Part shown: in pieces, positions 1-9,146 of the stretch
Position numbering within the stretch: position 1 is the stretch's first letter
Layout: every line of letters begins with the position of its first letter
Source of the DNA: Pseudaminobacter soli (ex Zhang et al. 2022)
GTDB taxonomy: Bacteria > Pseudomonadota > Alphaproteobacteria > Rhizobiales > Rhizobiaceae
Direction: 5' to 3'
Assembly (NCBI RefSeq): GCF_014595955.1
Contig: NZ_JABVCF010000008.1
Coordinates: 62,001 to 126,000 of the forward strand
DNA length: 64,000 nt
The notes under the pieces: generated by a model
The model's input: the letters and a program-made list of their open reading frames with translations, nothing else
What the model was told of the DNA's origin: nothing
The model's database searches: none
Position numbers and translations under genes: made by a program

Positions 1-2
1 AA

Positions 3-1331
3 AAGCTGGGCGTCGCGCGCGGCACGGTGGTGCTTGCATTCCAGCAACTCGTCGACCAGGGTTTTCTCATCGCCAAGGAACGCCGCGGGCACTTCGTCAA
101 TCCCGAGGTCCTCACCACGCCGGCGAAGCCGAGTGCCAAGCAGGCCGACAACGCCAACGAAGTGGATTGGAAGTCGCTCAGGCAGTTCACGCCAAGCGCG
201 TTCCCGCGCCCGGCCAAGCACGAGAACTGGATCAAGTCGTCCTACCCCTTCGTCTACGGGCAGTTCGATCCGGCACTGTTTCCGACCGCGGAATGGCGGG
301 AGTGCAACCGCATGGCGCTGGCGGTGCTCGAGATCCGCAACTGGGCCGCGGACATGGTCGACCGCGACGACCCGCTGTTGATCGAACAGATCCAGGCGCG
401 CCTCCTACCCCGGCGAGGCATCTTCGCCAACCCGGACGAGATCATCGTGACGCTCGGCGCGCAGAATGCGCTCTACATGCTGGCGACGCTGCTGATGACC
501 AAGGGCAGCAAGGTCGCGATGGAGGATCCGGGCTATCCCGATGCGCGCTCCATATTCCGGCTGGCCGGCGCGGACGTGCATGGCGCTCCGGTCGACAATG
601 ACGGGATCGTCACCTCATCGATACCCGACGATGCGCGTTTCGTGTTCGTGACGCCCAGCCATCATTGCCCGACCATGGTGCCGCTCTCGGCGGAGCGGCG
701 GCAGGACCTGCTTTCGCGCGCCGCACGCAACAGCCAGATCATCATCGAGGACGGCTACGACAGCCAACTCATCGACGAGGCTCCGCAGCAGGCGCTGAAG
801 AGCCTCGACCGCTCGGGCCGCGTCATCTATGTCGGCTCGATGTCGAAGACGCTCGCACCCGGCCTGCGCATGGGCTACATCGTGGCGCCGGCGGAACTGG
901 TCGCGGAGTTGCGCGCGCTGCGCCGCTTCATGCTCCGACATCCTCCGGCCAACAACCAGCGCGCGGTGGCCCTCTTCCTGTCGCTCGGCCATCACGAGGC
1001 ACTGGTACGGCGTCTTTCAACCGCGTTCGAGGAACGGCGCAAGCGCCTCGCTCAGGCGATCGGCGCCTTCCTGCCGGAATGGCGCACCACGGATTCCGCC
1101 GGCGGCACCTCGCTCTGGCTGGAAGGGCCGCGCGGAACCGACGCCCGCAGCCTGGCGGAAGCGGCATCGGCGCGCAGCGTCATCATCGAACCGGGCGACC
1201 GCTTCTTCGACATGACGCCGAAGCCGACACGCTTCATGCGGCTCGGAATCTCATCGATCTCGCTGCAGCATATCGAGCCGGGAATTCGGGAGTTGGCGAC
1301 CGCGGCGGGACGGCGACCAGCCGCCGCCTGA
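3..1331 (+). CDS. MocR/PdxR-type regulator with aminotransferase domain (5' truncated)
   Basis: Fusion of a GntR-type winged helix to a fold-type I aminotransferase-like domain. These proteins are transcription regulators that sense PLP or amino compounds. The window begins inside the winged helix: the reading frame is open from base 3 and its first residues (LGVARGTVVLAFQQL) match the recognition-helix region, so the start lies upstream and GTG at 27 is not the true start. The aminotransferase part fills most of the 442 visible residues. It has the PLP-lysine motif SMSKTLAPGLR at bases 838-870 and ends with a conventional C-terminal subdomain. The regulated target is probably upstream, outside the window. 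Family assignment is firm; the effector is unknown. Confidence 0.9.
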   Translation, partial: KLGVARGTVVLAFQQLVDQGFLIAKERRGHFVNPEVLTTPAKPSAKQADNANEVDWKSLRQFTPSAFPRPAKHENWIKSSYPFVYGQFDPALFPTAEWRECNRMALAVLEIRNWAADMVDRDDPLLIEQIQARLLPRRGIFANPDEIIVTLGAQNALYMLATLLMTKGSKVAMEDPGYPDARSIFRLAGADVHGAPVDNDGIVTSSIPDDARFVFVTPSHHCPTMVPLSAERRQDLLSRAARNSQIIIEDGYDSQLIDEAPQQALKSLDRSGRVIYVGSMSKTLAPGLRMGYIVAPAELVAELRALRRFMLRHPPANNQRAVALFLSLGHHEALVRRLSTAFEERRKRLAQAIGAFLPEWRTTDSAGGTSLWLEGPRGTDARSLAEAASARSVIIEPGDRFFDMTPKPTRFMRLGISSISLQHIEPGIRELATAAGRRPAAA

Positions 1332-1387
1332 GTTTTCGTTAAGGCCAGACCGAGTGCAGCGTAACGACCGCTGCCTCGCCAGTTGTG

Positions 1388-1645
1388 TCATTCCCTACTG
1401 ATGGAACCGTCGCCAGGATCGATGGCTGGTTCATCGGATCCGCTCTCGATCACGCCGAAGTCGCGCGATCTGACGCCCGACTTGGCCATCGCGAAGCCTT
1501 CGGCCGCCAGTCCTCTTCTGAGCAGTTCGCGAACGGCCGCGGCGCGGCTTGGCATACGCTTCTCGAAGCGCCAGTTCTCCACCGCTTCCAATTCTTCCGC
1601 GCTCAGCATGATCTGCAAGCGCTCACCGCGTTCGAGTTCTGTCAT
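1388..1645 (-). CDS. Small hypothetical protein, possibly ribbon-helix-helix-like
   Basis: An 85-residue protein starting at the ATG read from 1645. I prefer this start because the open frame upstream (to 1786) reads as non-coding, low-complexity sequence. The body contains ERLQIMLSAEELEAVENWRF followed by RAAAVRELLRRGL. This resembles a short ribbon-helix-helix DNA-binding module, with a beta strand and then two helices, and suggests an antitoxin-like or CopG-like regulator. The C-terminal third is acidic and probably disordered. It is transcribed away from the gene at 1927 and has no obvious toxin partner. Function is not established. Confidence 0.55.
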   Translation of the reverse strand: MTELERGERLQIMLSAEELEAVENWRFEKRMPSRAAAVRELLRRGLAAEGFAMAKSGVRSRDFGVIESGSDEPAIDPGDGSISRE

Positions 1646-1926
1646 GGTAGTGCCCGAGAGATCGAAGAATGCTGCCAGAGTGCGCAAAGTGAGTAAGTGG
1701 ATAATTAGGTGGTTTTGAAGCTTTTGCAAGCATCTGTGGCTGGTGCCCCATGAGCAGCCGTTGACGCAACGACGCCTGCTCCGCAAGGGACTGGAGCAAC
1801 CCCTTAGGCTGACAATGATAACTATCTGTTTTTTATAAGTAATTTTATGAAATCGGTTGCCCGTTCCAGCACTTCGTGATACGGTCTGTTTTCAACGTTT
1901 TCGGCCCATCCGATTGCGAGGGCGCT

Positions 1927-2145
1927 ATGAAACGACCTTTCTCTCAATTGCTGAAATCCGACATTCTTCGGACTGCGCGGAGCGCTGCTTCGACGCTCGG
2001 AGTCATAAATATTCCGCTGCTTGCAGAGCAGGTTAGAAAGCGCAACGAAGCGGAGAATATCGCCCTCGAGGACATTGAATACGAGTTGCTCCAACAGGCG
2101 CAATTGCTGAACGTAGTGATGGAGTTCGATGCCGGCCGACGCTAG
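1927..2145 (+). CDS. Small hypothetical protein
   Basis: A 72-residue acidic, helix-rich protein beginning MKRPFSQLL. ATG 1927 is chosen over the upstream ATG at 1876 because the extra 17 residues look unlike a coherent domain. No catalytic or membrane motif is visible. The DNA from about 1800 to 2145 is noticeably more AT-rich than the surroundings, which hints at a different origin or a regulatory stretch. A competing open frame on the opposite strand (1822-2103) looks less protein-like. I recall similar short proteins in rhizobia, but no function. Confidence 0.5.
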   Translation: MKRPFSQLLKSDILRTARSAASTLGVINIPLLAEQVRKRNEAENIALEDIEYELLQQAQLLNVVMEFDAGRR

Positions 2146-2214
2146 CCCGGCAAGCCGCGTGGCCCATCTTTAGCTAGCCGATCTCCTCGGGGGCACGATC
2201 GAAAGCAGAAGGAT

Positions 2215-2370
2215 TGGTTAGCGGCAGTCCGATTGCCCTCCCCGGCCGAGGCGAAGACGCCGGCGAGCGCGGTCGCCTCAGCAATCAGTGCAGACGCGAG
2301 CGGCGTATGCGGATCGCGCTTCGTGGCGATCAGCCCGACGAGATGTCTGGCGTCGATCCAGCAGCGGCCG
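2215..2370 (-). pseudogene. Possible remnant of a coding 3' end
   Basis: Between the small gene ending at 2145 and the VOC gene there is no intact gene. On the minus strand a frame reads as a plausible protein C-terminus, with segments such as GLIATKRDPHTPLASALIAE. It has no start codon and no upstream domain. It could be the tail of a degraded regulator or other protein, or chance in GC-rich DNA. Confidence 0.2.
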
Positions 2371-2390
2371 CACCACGAGGCCCGCGGTGG

Positions 2391-2873
2391 TCAACCCCTG
2401 GCCGCTTCCTCGAGCGTGGCAATGTCAAGCTTGATCATCTGCATCATGGCCCGCATGGCGCGCGCAGCCTTCGCCGGGTCAGGATCGCCGATGAGACGCG
2501 GAAAGATTCTCGGCACTATCTGCCATGACACGCCGTACTTGTCCTTAAGCCAGCCGCACTGCACTTCCCGGCCGCCATCTGCGGTCAACTTCGACGAGTA
2601 TTCGTCGACCTCGGCCTGGTCGTCGCACATGACCTGGAACGAGATGCTGTCGTTGAAGGAAAAGTCGACCTTGCCTCCGTTCAACGCCACGAACGCCCTG
2701 CCCTCGATCTCGAACTCCGCGGTCAGCACGGCCCCCTGGGTTACATGAGGCTCGCCTCCGCCGGGCGCCCTGGTCACTGCGGTGACCTTTGCGTTGCGGA
2801 ACACGGACGCATAGTATTGCGCGGCATCTTCGGCTTCCTTGTCGAACCACAAGCAGGTGATGATCTTTTCCAT
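2391..2873 (-). CDS. VOC superfamily protein, PhnB-like
   Basis: A 160-residue protein of the vicinal-oxygen-chelate fold, PhnB / 3-demethylubiquinone methyltransferase-like group. The N-terminus (ITCLWFDKEAEDAAQYYASV) is characteristic of this group, and the two beta-alpha-beta-beta-beta repeats are recognisable, with GGREVQCGWLKDKYGVSWQI near residue 115. Members are usually annotated as glyoxalase-like, and their substrates are mostly unknown. It stands alone, divergent from the diguanylate cyclase at 3058. Fold confidence is high; reaction unknown. Confidence 0.85.
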   Translation of the reverse strand: MEKIITCLWFDKEAEDAAQYYASVFRNAKVTAVTRAPGGGEPHVTQGAVLTAEFEIEGRAFVALNGGKVDFSFNDSISFQVMCDDQAEVDEYSSKLTADGGREVQCGWLKDKYGVSWQIVPRIFPRLIGDPDPAKAARAMRAMMQMIKLDIATLEEAARG

Positions 2874-3057
2874 CGCTCTTTCCTATGTTCGTTGTCTTCG
2901 ATCCAAGGACGGTCCGACAGGGCTCTTGCCGACATCCGCCGCCAATAAAATGTCCGTCCCGGCCATCCCCTTTGGTTAATTCGCCCGGTAACCTCTCGCT
3001 AAGAGTGCTCCTGCAGGTTGTCCCGAAGTGTGACGCCCGCCCTGCGGAGGTGCTGGA

Positions 3058-4314
3058 TTGCTTCGCGAGCAAACGATCGGGGTGGAAGCGGAGCCGTCCG
3101 CGGCGGAGGCCGCCGAGCATCAACGCCTCGATGCGCTCGATCGCCTGGACGCGGTGGACGCGCCGCGCAACGAATCCTTCGACCGGATCGCGCGGCTGAT
3201 CCAAACTATCTTCGAGGTGCCGATCGCGCTCGTCACGGTTATCGATGCCCACCGGCAGCTCTATAAGGCCTGCATCGGCCTCAACATCGAGCAGGTCGAG
3301 CGACGCGACACGATCTGCAGAATGACGATCCAACAGGAAGGTCCGATGATCATATCGGACACACTGGCCGACCCGAACTTCGCGACCCATCCGCATGTCA
3401 CCGGCGGTCTGAAGGTACGCTTCTATGCCGGAGCGTCGCTGAGGACGCCTGATGGGCACAACATCGGGACGGTTTGCGCCATCGACACAAAGCCCCGCTC
3501 CTTCAGCGAACGCCAGACCCGCGTCCTGGCGGAACTGGCGGACATGACGGTCGAGTATATCGCGCTCCGCCAACTTGCTTCGATTGATGCGCTGACGGGA
3601 GCCCTGACCCGGCGGGCGTTCCGGGAAAGCGGCGAACGGGCCATCGCCCTGGCGCAGCGCCACAAGCACAATCTCAGCCTCATCGCTCTCGACATAGATC
3701 ACTTCAAGAGAGTCAACGACAGTTTCGGCCATGCGGCGGGCGACCAGGTGCTGGCAGCGGTCGCCAGTGCCTGCGCCGCCAATCTTCGTCAGAGCGACGT
3801 GTTCGGGCGCATCGGTGGCGAGGAGTTCGCAATCATCCTGCCGCACACGCATCGGAGCGGCGCCTTGGAGGTCGCGGAGAAGCTGCGGGCAGCGATCGCC
3901 GGAACGGAGTTCCGGCTCGGCGGCGAGCCTTGCCAGATCACGGCGAGCTTCGGCGTCTCGACGCTGGACATTGCCACGACCGATGTCGACGGCCTGCTGG
4001 CCAATGCCGACGCCGCCCTTTACCAGGCCAAGGCGGAGGGGCGAAACCGCGTCATTGGCTGGCGGCCGCAGCCCTCGCCCGAGAGCCACGCGCGCCGGCG
4101 CGTGCTGAAAGCCGGCCAAATCCACTTCAACCGGCGCATGTCCACCGTGGATTGCACGGTCAGGACCTTGTCCGAGGAGGGCGCCGGCCTGGACCTGTCG
4201 AGCTCTTATGGTCTTCCCGAGAAGTTCAATTTGATGATCCGCTCCGACGGCATCGACCGGCCGTGCAGGATCGTTTCGCAGACGGAACGACACGTCGAGG
4301 TCGAATTCTGCTGA
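3058..4314 (+). CDS. GAF-GGDEF-PilZ diguanylate cyclase
   Basis: A 418-residue signalling enzyme predicted to make cyclic di-GMP from two GTP. Residues about 40-170 form a GAF sensor domain (VPIALVTVIDA, GTVCAID). Residues about 173-335 form a GGDEF domain with an intact GGEEF active site (253-257) and an RxxD inhibitory site (R244-D247) exactly five residues before it. Residues 346-418 look like a PilZ domain (RRRVLKAG, LSEEGAG), so the enzyme may bind its own product at two places. The start is a TTG at 3058, supported by GGAGGT at 3046-3051; no ATG in frame fits better. Monocistronic. Domain calls are firm; the PilZ ligand site is divergent. Confidence 0.9.
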   Translation: MLREQTIGVEAEPSAAEAAEHQRLDALDRLDAVDAPRNESFDRIARLIQTIFEVPIALVTVIDAHRQLYKACIGLNIEQVERRDTICRMTIQQEGPMIISDTLADPNFATHPHVTGGLKVRFYAGASLRTPDGHNIGTVCAIDTKPRSFSERQTRVLAELADMTVEYIALRQLASIDALTGALTRRAFRESGERAIALAQRHKHNLSLIALDIDHFKRVNDSFGHAAGDQVLAAVASACAANLRQSDVFGRIGGEEFAIILPHTHRSGALEVAEKLRAAIAGTEFRLGGEPCQITASFGVSTLDIATTDVDGLLANADAALYQAKAEGRNRVIGWRPQPSPESHARRRVLKAGQIHFNRRMSTVDCTVRTLSEEGAGLDLSSSYGLPEKFNLMIRSDGIDRPCRIVSQTERHVEVEFC

Positions 4315-4476
4315 TCCGGGCGACAAGGTCGGGAGGAGTCCAGCGGCGTCGCCAGGCCATCCGACGGCGCATGCATCTCTAGGTGCAGCGCTTGAGAGGA
4401 GCTTAAGTCGCATGCCGCTTGGTGTTCTGCCTTATCTGCATTATCTGGAGCGCATTAATCAGGAAAGAGCGCCGCC

Positions 4477-5652
4477 ATGTCCGTCACCCGCGAAGCCGTC
4501 ATCGAGAAGCTGAAGACGATCAAGGGTCCGGATCTCGAAGGCGATATCGTCTCGCTCGGCCTCGTCTCGGAGATTTTCATCGCCGATTCCAAGGTGTTCT
4601 TCTCGATCACCGTGCCGGCCGCGCGCGCCCAGGAAATGGAACCGCTCCGCGCCGCCGCGGAGCGTGCCGTCAAGGCCATTTCGGGCGTCGCAGGCGCCGT
4701 CGTGGCGCTTACGGCCGAGAAGAAGGGCGGCGGCATGGAAGCCCCCGTTCGCAGGCCGGCGCCGCAACAAGCCGGGCCGCGCCCGGCTAGTGCCACACCG
4801 AGGCCGGCGCCGCACGCGCCTGCCTCGCACGGCCAGGGCAAGCGCGGCATTCCCGGCATCGAGGCGATCATCGCGGTCGCCTCCGGCAAGGGCGGCGTCG
4901 GCAAATCCACCACGGCGGTGAACCTTGCACTCGGTCTCGCCACCCAGGGTCTTCGGGTCGGACTGCTCGATGCCGACATTTACGGGCCGTCCATCCCGCG
5001 TCTCCTGAAGATCCGTGGTCGTCCGCAGACCGTCGACGGCAAGATCCTGAAGCCGATGGAGAACTACGGGCTGAAGCTGATGTCGATCGGTTTTCTCGTC
5101 GACGAGGAGACGCCGATGATCTGGCGCGGACCGATGGTCATGTCGGCGCTCACCCAGATGCTGCGCGAGGTCGAGTGGGGCCAGCTCGACGTACTGGTCG
5201 TCGACATGCCTCCGGGAACGGGCGACGCGCAACTCACCATGGCCCAGCAGGTCCCGCTGGCGGGCGCGGTGATCGTCTCGACGCCGCAGGACCTTGCGCT
5301 GATCGATGCGCGCAAGGGGCTGAACATGTTCAAGCGGGTGGACGTGCCCTTGCTCGGCATTGTCGAGAATATGAGCTACTTCGTCGCTCCCGACACCGGC
5401 AAGCGCTACGACATTTTTGGGCACGGCGGGGCCAAGCGCGAAGCGGAGCGCCTTGGGGTCACCTTCCTGGGCGAAGTTCCGCTCGAGATGGCAATTCGCG
5501 AAAGCTCCGACGCCGGCGCGCCGGTCGTGGTCTCGGAGCCGGAGGGTCGCCACGCTAAGATCTACCGCGATATCGCTGGAAAGGTCTTGGAGCGGCTGCG
5601 CGAAGAGCAGGGCCGCACGGCGGCCGCGACGCCCGCGATCGTCTTCGAATAG
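4477..5652 (+). CDS. mrp: Mrp/ApbC family Fe-S cluster carrier ATPase
   Basis: A 391-residue P-loop NTPase of the Mrp/NBP35 family, which carries or loads [4Fe-4S] clusters onto apo-proteins in the cytoplasm. Residues 1-80 are a MIP18 (DUF59) domain. A Pro/Ala-rich linker of about 45 residues follows, then the deviant Walker A GKGGVGKST at 137-145 and the Mrp signature VVDMPPGTGDAQL. The family's usual CxxC after NMSYF is absent: here the stretch reads NMSYFVAPDTGKRYDIFG, a form I recall from other alphaproteobacteria. Cluster binding must therefore use other ligands or be weaker. Convergent with the CoxG-like gene downstream. Confidence 0.93.
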   Translation: MSVTREAVIEKLKTIKGPDLEGDIVSLGLVSEIFIADSKVFFSITVPAARAQEMEPLRAAAERAVKAISGVAGAVVALTAEKKGGGMEAPVRRPAPQQAGPRPASATPRPAPHAPASHGQGKRGIPGIEAIIAVASGKGGVGKSTTAVNLALGLATQGLRVGLLDADIYGPSIPRLLKIRGRPQTVDGKILKPMENYGLKLMSIGFLVDEETPMIWRGPMVMSALTQMLREVEWGQLDVLVVDMPPGTGDAQLTMAQQVPLAGAVIVSTPQDLALIDARKGLNMFKRVDVPLLGIVENMSYFVAPDTGKRYDIFGHGGAKREAERLGVTFLGEVPLEMAIRESSDAGAPVVVSEPEGRHAKIYRDIAGKVLERLREEQGRTAAATPAIVFE

Positions 5653-5673
5653 GCTATCGAGCCACCGAGGGCT

Positions 5674-6144
5674 TCAGGCGCCGTCCACCTTTTCGGCGCC
5701 GCTTACTGTCTGGTTGAAGCTCGAGAAAAACTCGCCTGCCAGTTTCTTGGCGGTGGAACTGATCAGCCGGCTGCCAAGCTGGGCGATCTTGCCACCCACC
5801 TCGGCCTTTGCCGCATATTTCAGCAGCGTCTGGTCGGATCCGGTCTCCGAAATCGTGACGTCGGCGCCGCCTTTGGCGAAGCCGGCTACTCCGCCCTTAC
5901 CCTCGCCAGTGATCGTATAGGAATGCGGCGGGTTGAGGTTGCTCAGCGTGACCTCGCCGTTGAACTTCGCCTTGATCGGCCCAATCTTCAGCACCACCGT
6001 CGCGGCCAACTCGGTGTCGGACTTCTTCTCGAGGCTCTCGCAGCCGGGGATGCAGGCCTTCAGGACCTCCGGGTCGTTGAGGCTGGTCCATACCTTGTCG
6101 ATCGGGGCGGCGATCGTCTCCTCGCCCTCAATGATCAGCGCCAT
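5674..6144 (-). CDS. CoxG-like SRPBCC family protein
   Basis: A 156-residue START/SRPBCC-fold protein of the carbon monoxide dehydrogenase subunit G (CoxG) group. The opening IIEGEETIAAPIDKVWTSLNDP and the segment CIPGCESLE are typical. True CoxG sits beside coxSML, which are absent here, so a CO-oxidation role is not supported. Stand-alone paralogues are widespread, bind hydrophobic ligands or help recruit enzymes to the membrane, and are mostly uncharacterised. The gene points away from groES and is convergent with mrp. Confidence 0.85.
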   Translation of the reverse strand: MALIIEGEETIAAPIDKVWTSLNDPEVLKACIPGCESLEKKSDTELAATVVLKIGPIKAKFNGEVTLSNLNPPHSYTITGEGKGGVAGFAKGGADVTISETGSDQTLLKYAAKAEVGGKIAQLGSRLISSTAKKLAGEFFSSFNQTVSGAEKVDGA

Positions 6145-6476
6145 GCTGCTCCTCCCTTCGCGTACACGCAGGCGTAGCCGAGGCGGACCGCGCTGTCTAT
6201 CGGACGAAGGTGCTTATGGGAGATGAACCATTCGAATGAGTCAGAGGGCTGGCGGCATATGGCTCTAGGCCATTCGGGCGAAAGTTTCACGATTACAGCG
6301 CGCTAGCACTCTAGGCAACCGAGTGCTAAGATGCTTTCGCAAGTCTCCTGAAATGCCAACATCGGCAAACCAGCTCGATTGCCGCCCGGAGCTTGCCGAA
6401 GATCGCATGCCGCTCCGGCCCAGCCGGACCGGAGCGGAGGAACTTCAGAAACTGTTTGTCCCGTGAGGAGAACGAC
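6145..6476. promoter_or_regulatory. Divergent control region of coxG-like gene and groESL
   Basis: This 332-base gene-free stretch lies between the divergent CoxG-like gene and groES. It contains the CIRCE operator listed separately at 6303-6329, followed by about 147 bases of leader before groES. I could not identify a convincing sigma-70 or heat-shock sigma promoter by eye. Confidence 0.5.
6303..6329 (+). promoter_or_regulatory. CIRCE operator (HrcA binding site)
   Basis: Inverted repeat CTAGCACTC - 9 bases - GAGTGCTAA. It matches the CIRCE consensus (TTAGCACTC-N9-GAGTGCTAA) with a single mismatch at the first base. CIRCE is bound by the heat-shock repressor HrcA and is typically found in front of groESL in alphaproteobacteria. 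It sits about 150 bases upstream of the groES start, so it probably overlaps the promoter. Confidence 0.95.
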
Positions 6477-8476
<2,000 letters not shown>

Positions 8477-8489
8477 GGAGAGCGAACCG

Positions 8490-8514
8490 GCGCCCGCTCG
8501 CCCAGGGCGGGCGC
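8490..8514 (+). terminator. Hairpin after groEL
   Basis: GCGCCCGC and its reverse complement GCGGGCGC are separated by 9 bases, starting 13 bases after the groEL stop. This could end the groESL transcript, although no T-run follows, so it may be a stability or processing structure instead. Confidence 0.5.
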
Positions 8515-8672
8515 TGCCCTATGAGAATCTCAGATTCATCGCCCGCTGGTAGCGGCCGCGACGGGAAAGTCCCGGCCGCGTGTCACACGAATGCACTGCG
8601 ACTCGGTCAGACGAGGGAACCTCAAGGCACATGTACCGTTTCGGCGGGCTGCAAGTGAGTTGGAGTTTCTTC

Positions 8673-9089
8673 ATGAACGACAGACGGTTCCCCACCCCCG
8701 TGGAGATTGTCGAAGGCCAGGCTAGGCGCGCCGTGGGGTCGGCGTGGGAAGCGCTGGAATGGCTGGAACAGCACAAGGCCATAGGCGCCAGCCGCAACTA
8801 TCGGGCTGCTGTGAGAACCTGCCTTGACACGCTCGATGGCTGGGCGCCGCCGGCAAAGGCGCGTCGTCGCTTCCTCGCCGCGGTGCGCGAGTTGTCACAG
8901 TTAGTGGGCGAGCGGGGCCGCGCTGAGCGCCGGGTAAATTTAGGTGCTCCGGGCCAAGCCAAAAATTCCCGCTTATCCGCCTCCGCTTTGCTCGGCGGAC
9001 CTCTCCCCTACGGGGAGAGGAGATCGCGGAGGCCGGCGCCTTCCTCTTCTCCCCAGCGGGGAGAAGGTGGCCGCAAAGCGGCCGGATAA
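8673..9089 (+). CDS. DUF982-like protein with a repeat-derived C-terminus
   Basis: A 138-residue open frame. The first ~75 residues (FPTPVEIVEG; WEALEWLEQH; AVRTCLDTLDG; AKARRRFLAAVREL) fit DUF982, a small-domain family expanded in rhizobia, of unknown function. From about residue 105 onward the frame runs into a palindromic intergenic repeat (about 8985-9095), giving Ser/Arg/Gly-rich sequence without protein character. The tail is probably a repeat insertion that replaced the original stop codon. ATG 8673 has GGAG about 8 bases upstream; an ATG at 8631 is an alternative. Confidence 0.65.
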   Translation: MNDRRFPTPVEIVEGQARRAVGSAWEALEWLEQHKAIGASRNYRAAVRTCLDTLDGWAPPAKARRRFLAAVRELSQLVGERGRAERRVNLGAPGQAKNSRLSASALLGGPLPYGERRSRRPAPSSSPQRGEGGRKAAG

Positions 9090-9095
9090 GGGGGA
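8985..9095. repeat. Palindromic intergenic repeat (RIME-like)
   Basis: A compact array of three inverted repeats: CCTCTCCCC/CGGGGAGAGG at 9000-9020, CTTCTCCCC/CGGGGAGAAG at 9046-9066 and GGCCGC-AAA-GCGGCC at 9069-9083, ending in CCGGATAAGGGGG. The organisation resembles the mosaic palindromic elements (RIME) of rhizobial genomes. Related GC-rich palindromes recur at about 17011, 18116, 26640 and 28495. It overlaps the end of the DUF982 reading frame. Confidence 0.7.
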
Positions 9096-9108
9096 AACAT
9101 TCATCCGT

Positions 9109-9145
9109 GGGCCCTTATGGGCCCCGTGGAGGAGGATTGAAAACC
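9109..9145 (-). terminator. Tandem hairpins after mttB-like gene
   Basis: Directly after the stop of the minus-strand methyltransferase gene come GAGG/CCTC with an A/T-rich loop and then a GGGCCC-4 bases-GGGCCC hairpin (9109-9124). They could terminate the leftward transcript. There is no clear U-tract. Confidence 0.35.
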
Positions 9146-9146
9146 T

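Noticed and set aside
2545-4413. Long minus-strand open frame (622 codons) opposite the diguanylate cyclase
   Set aside because: It lies wholly over recognised genes on the other strand, is rich in Arg/Gly/Asp with no family features, and is a typical shadow of high-GC coding DNA.
5674-6144. Part of a carbon monoxide dehydrogenase operon
   Set aside because: No coxS, coxM or coxL homologue is in the neighbourhood.
8985-9095. CRISPR-like array
   Set aside because: The repeats are adjacent palindromes of different sequence without regular spacers.
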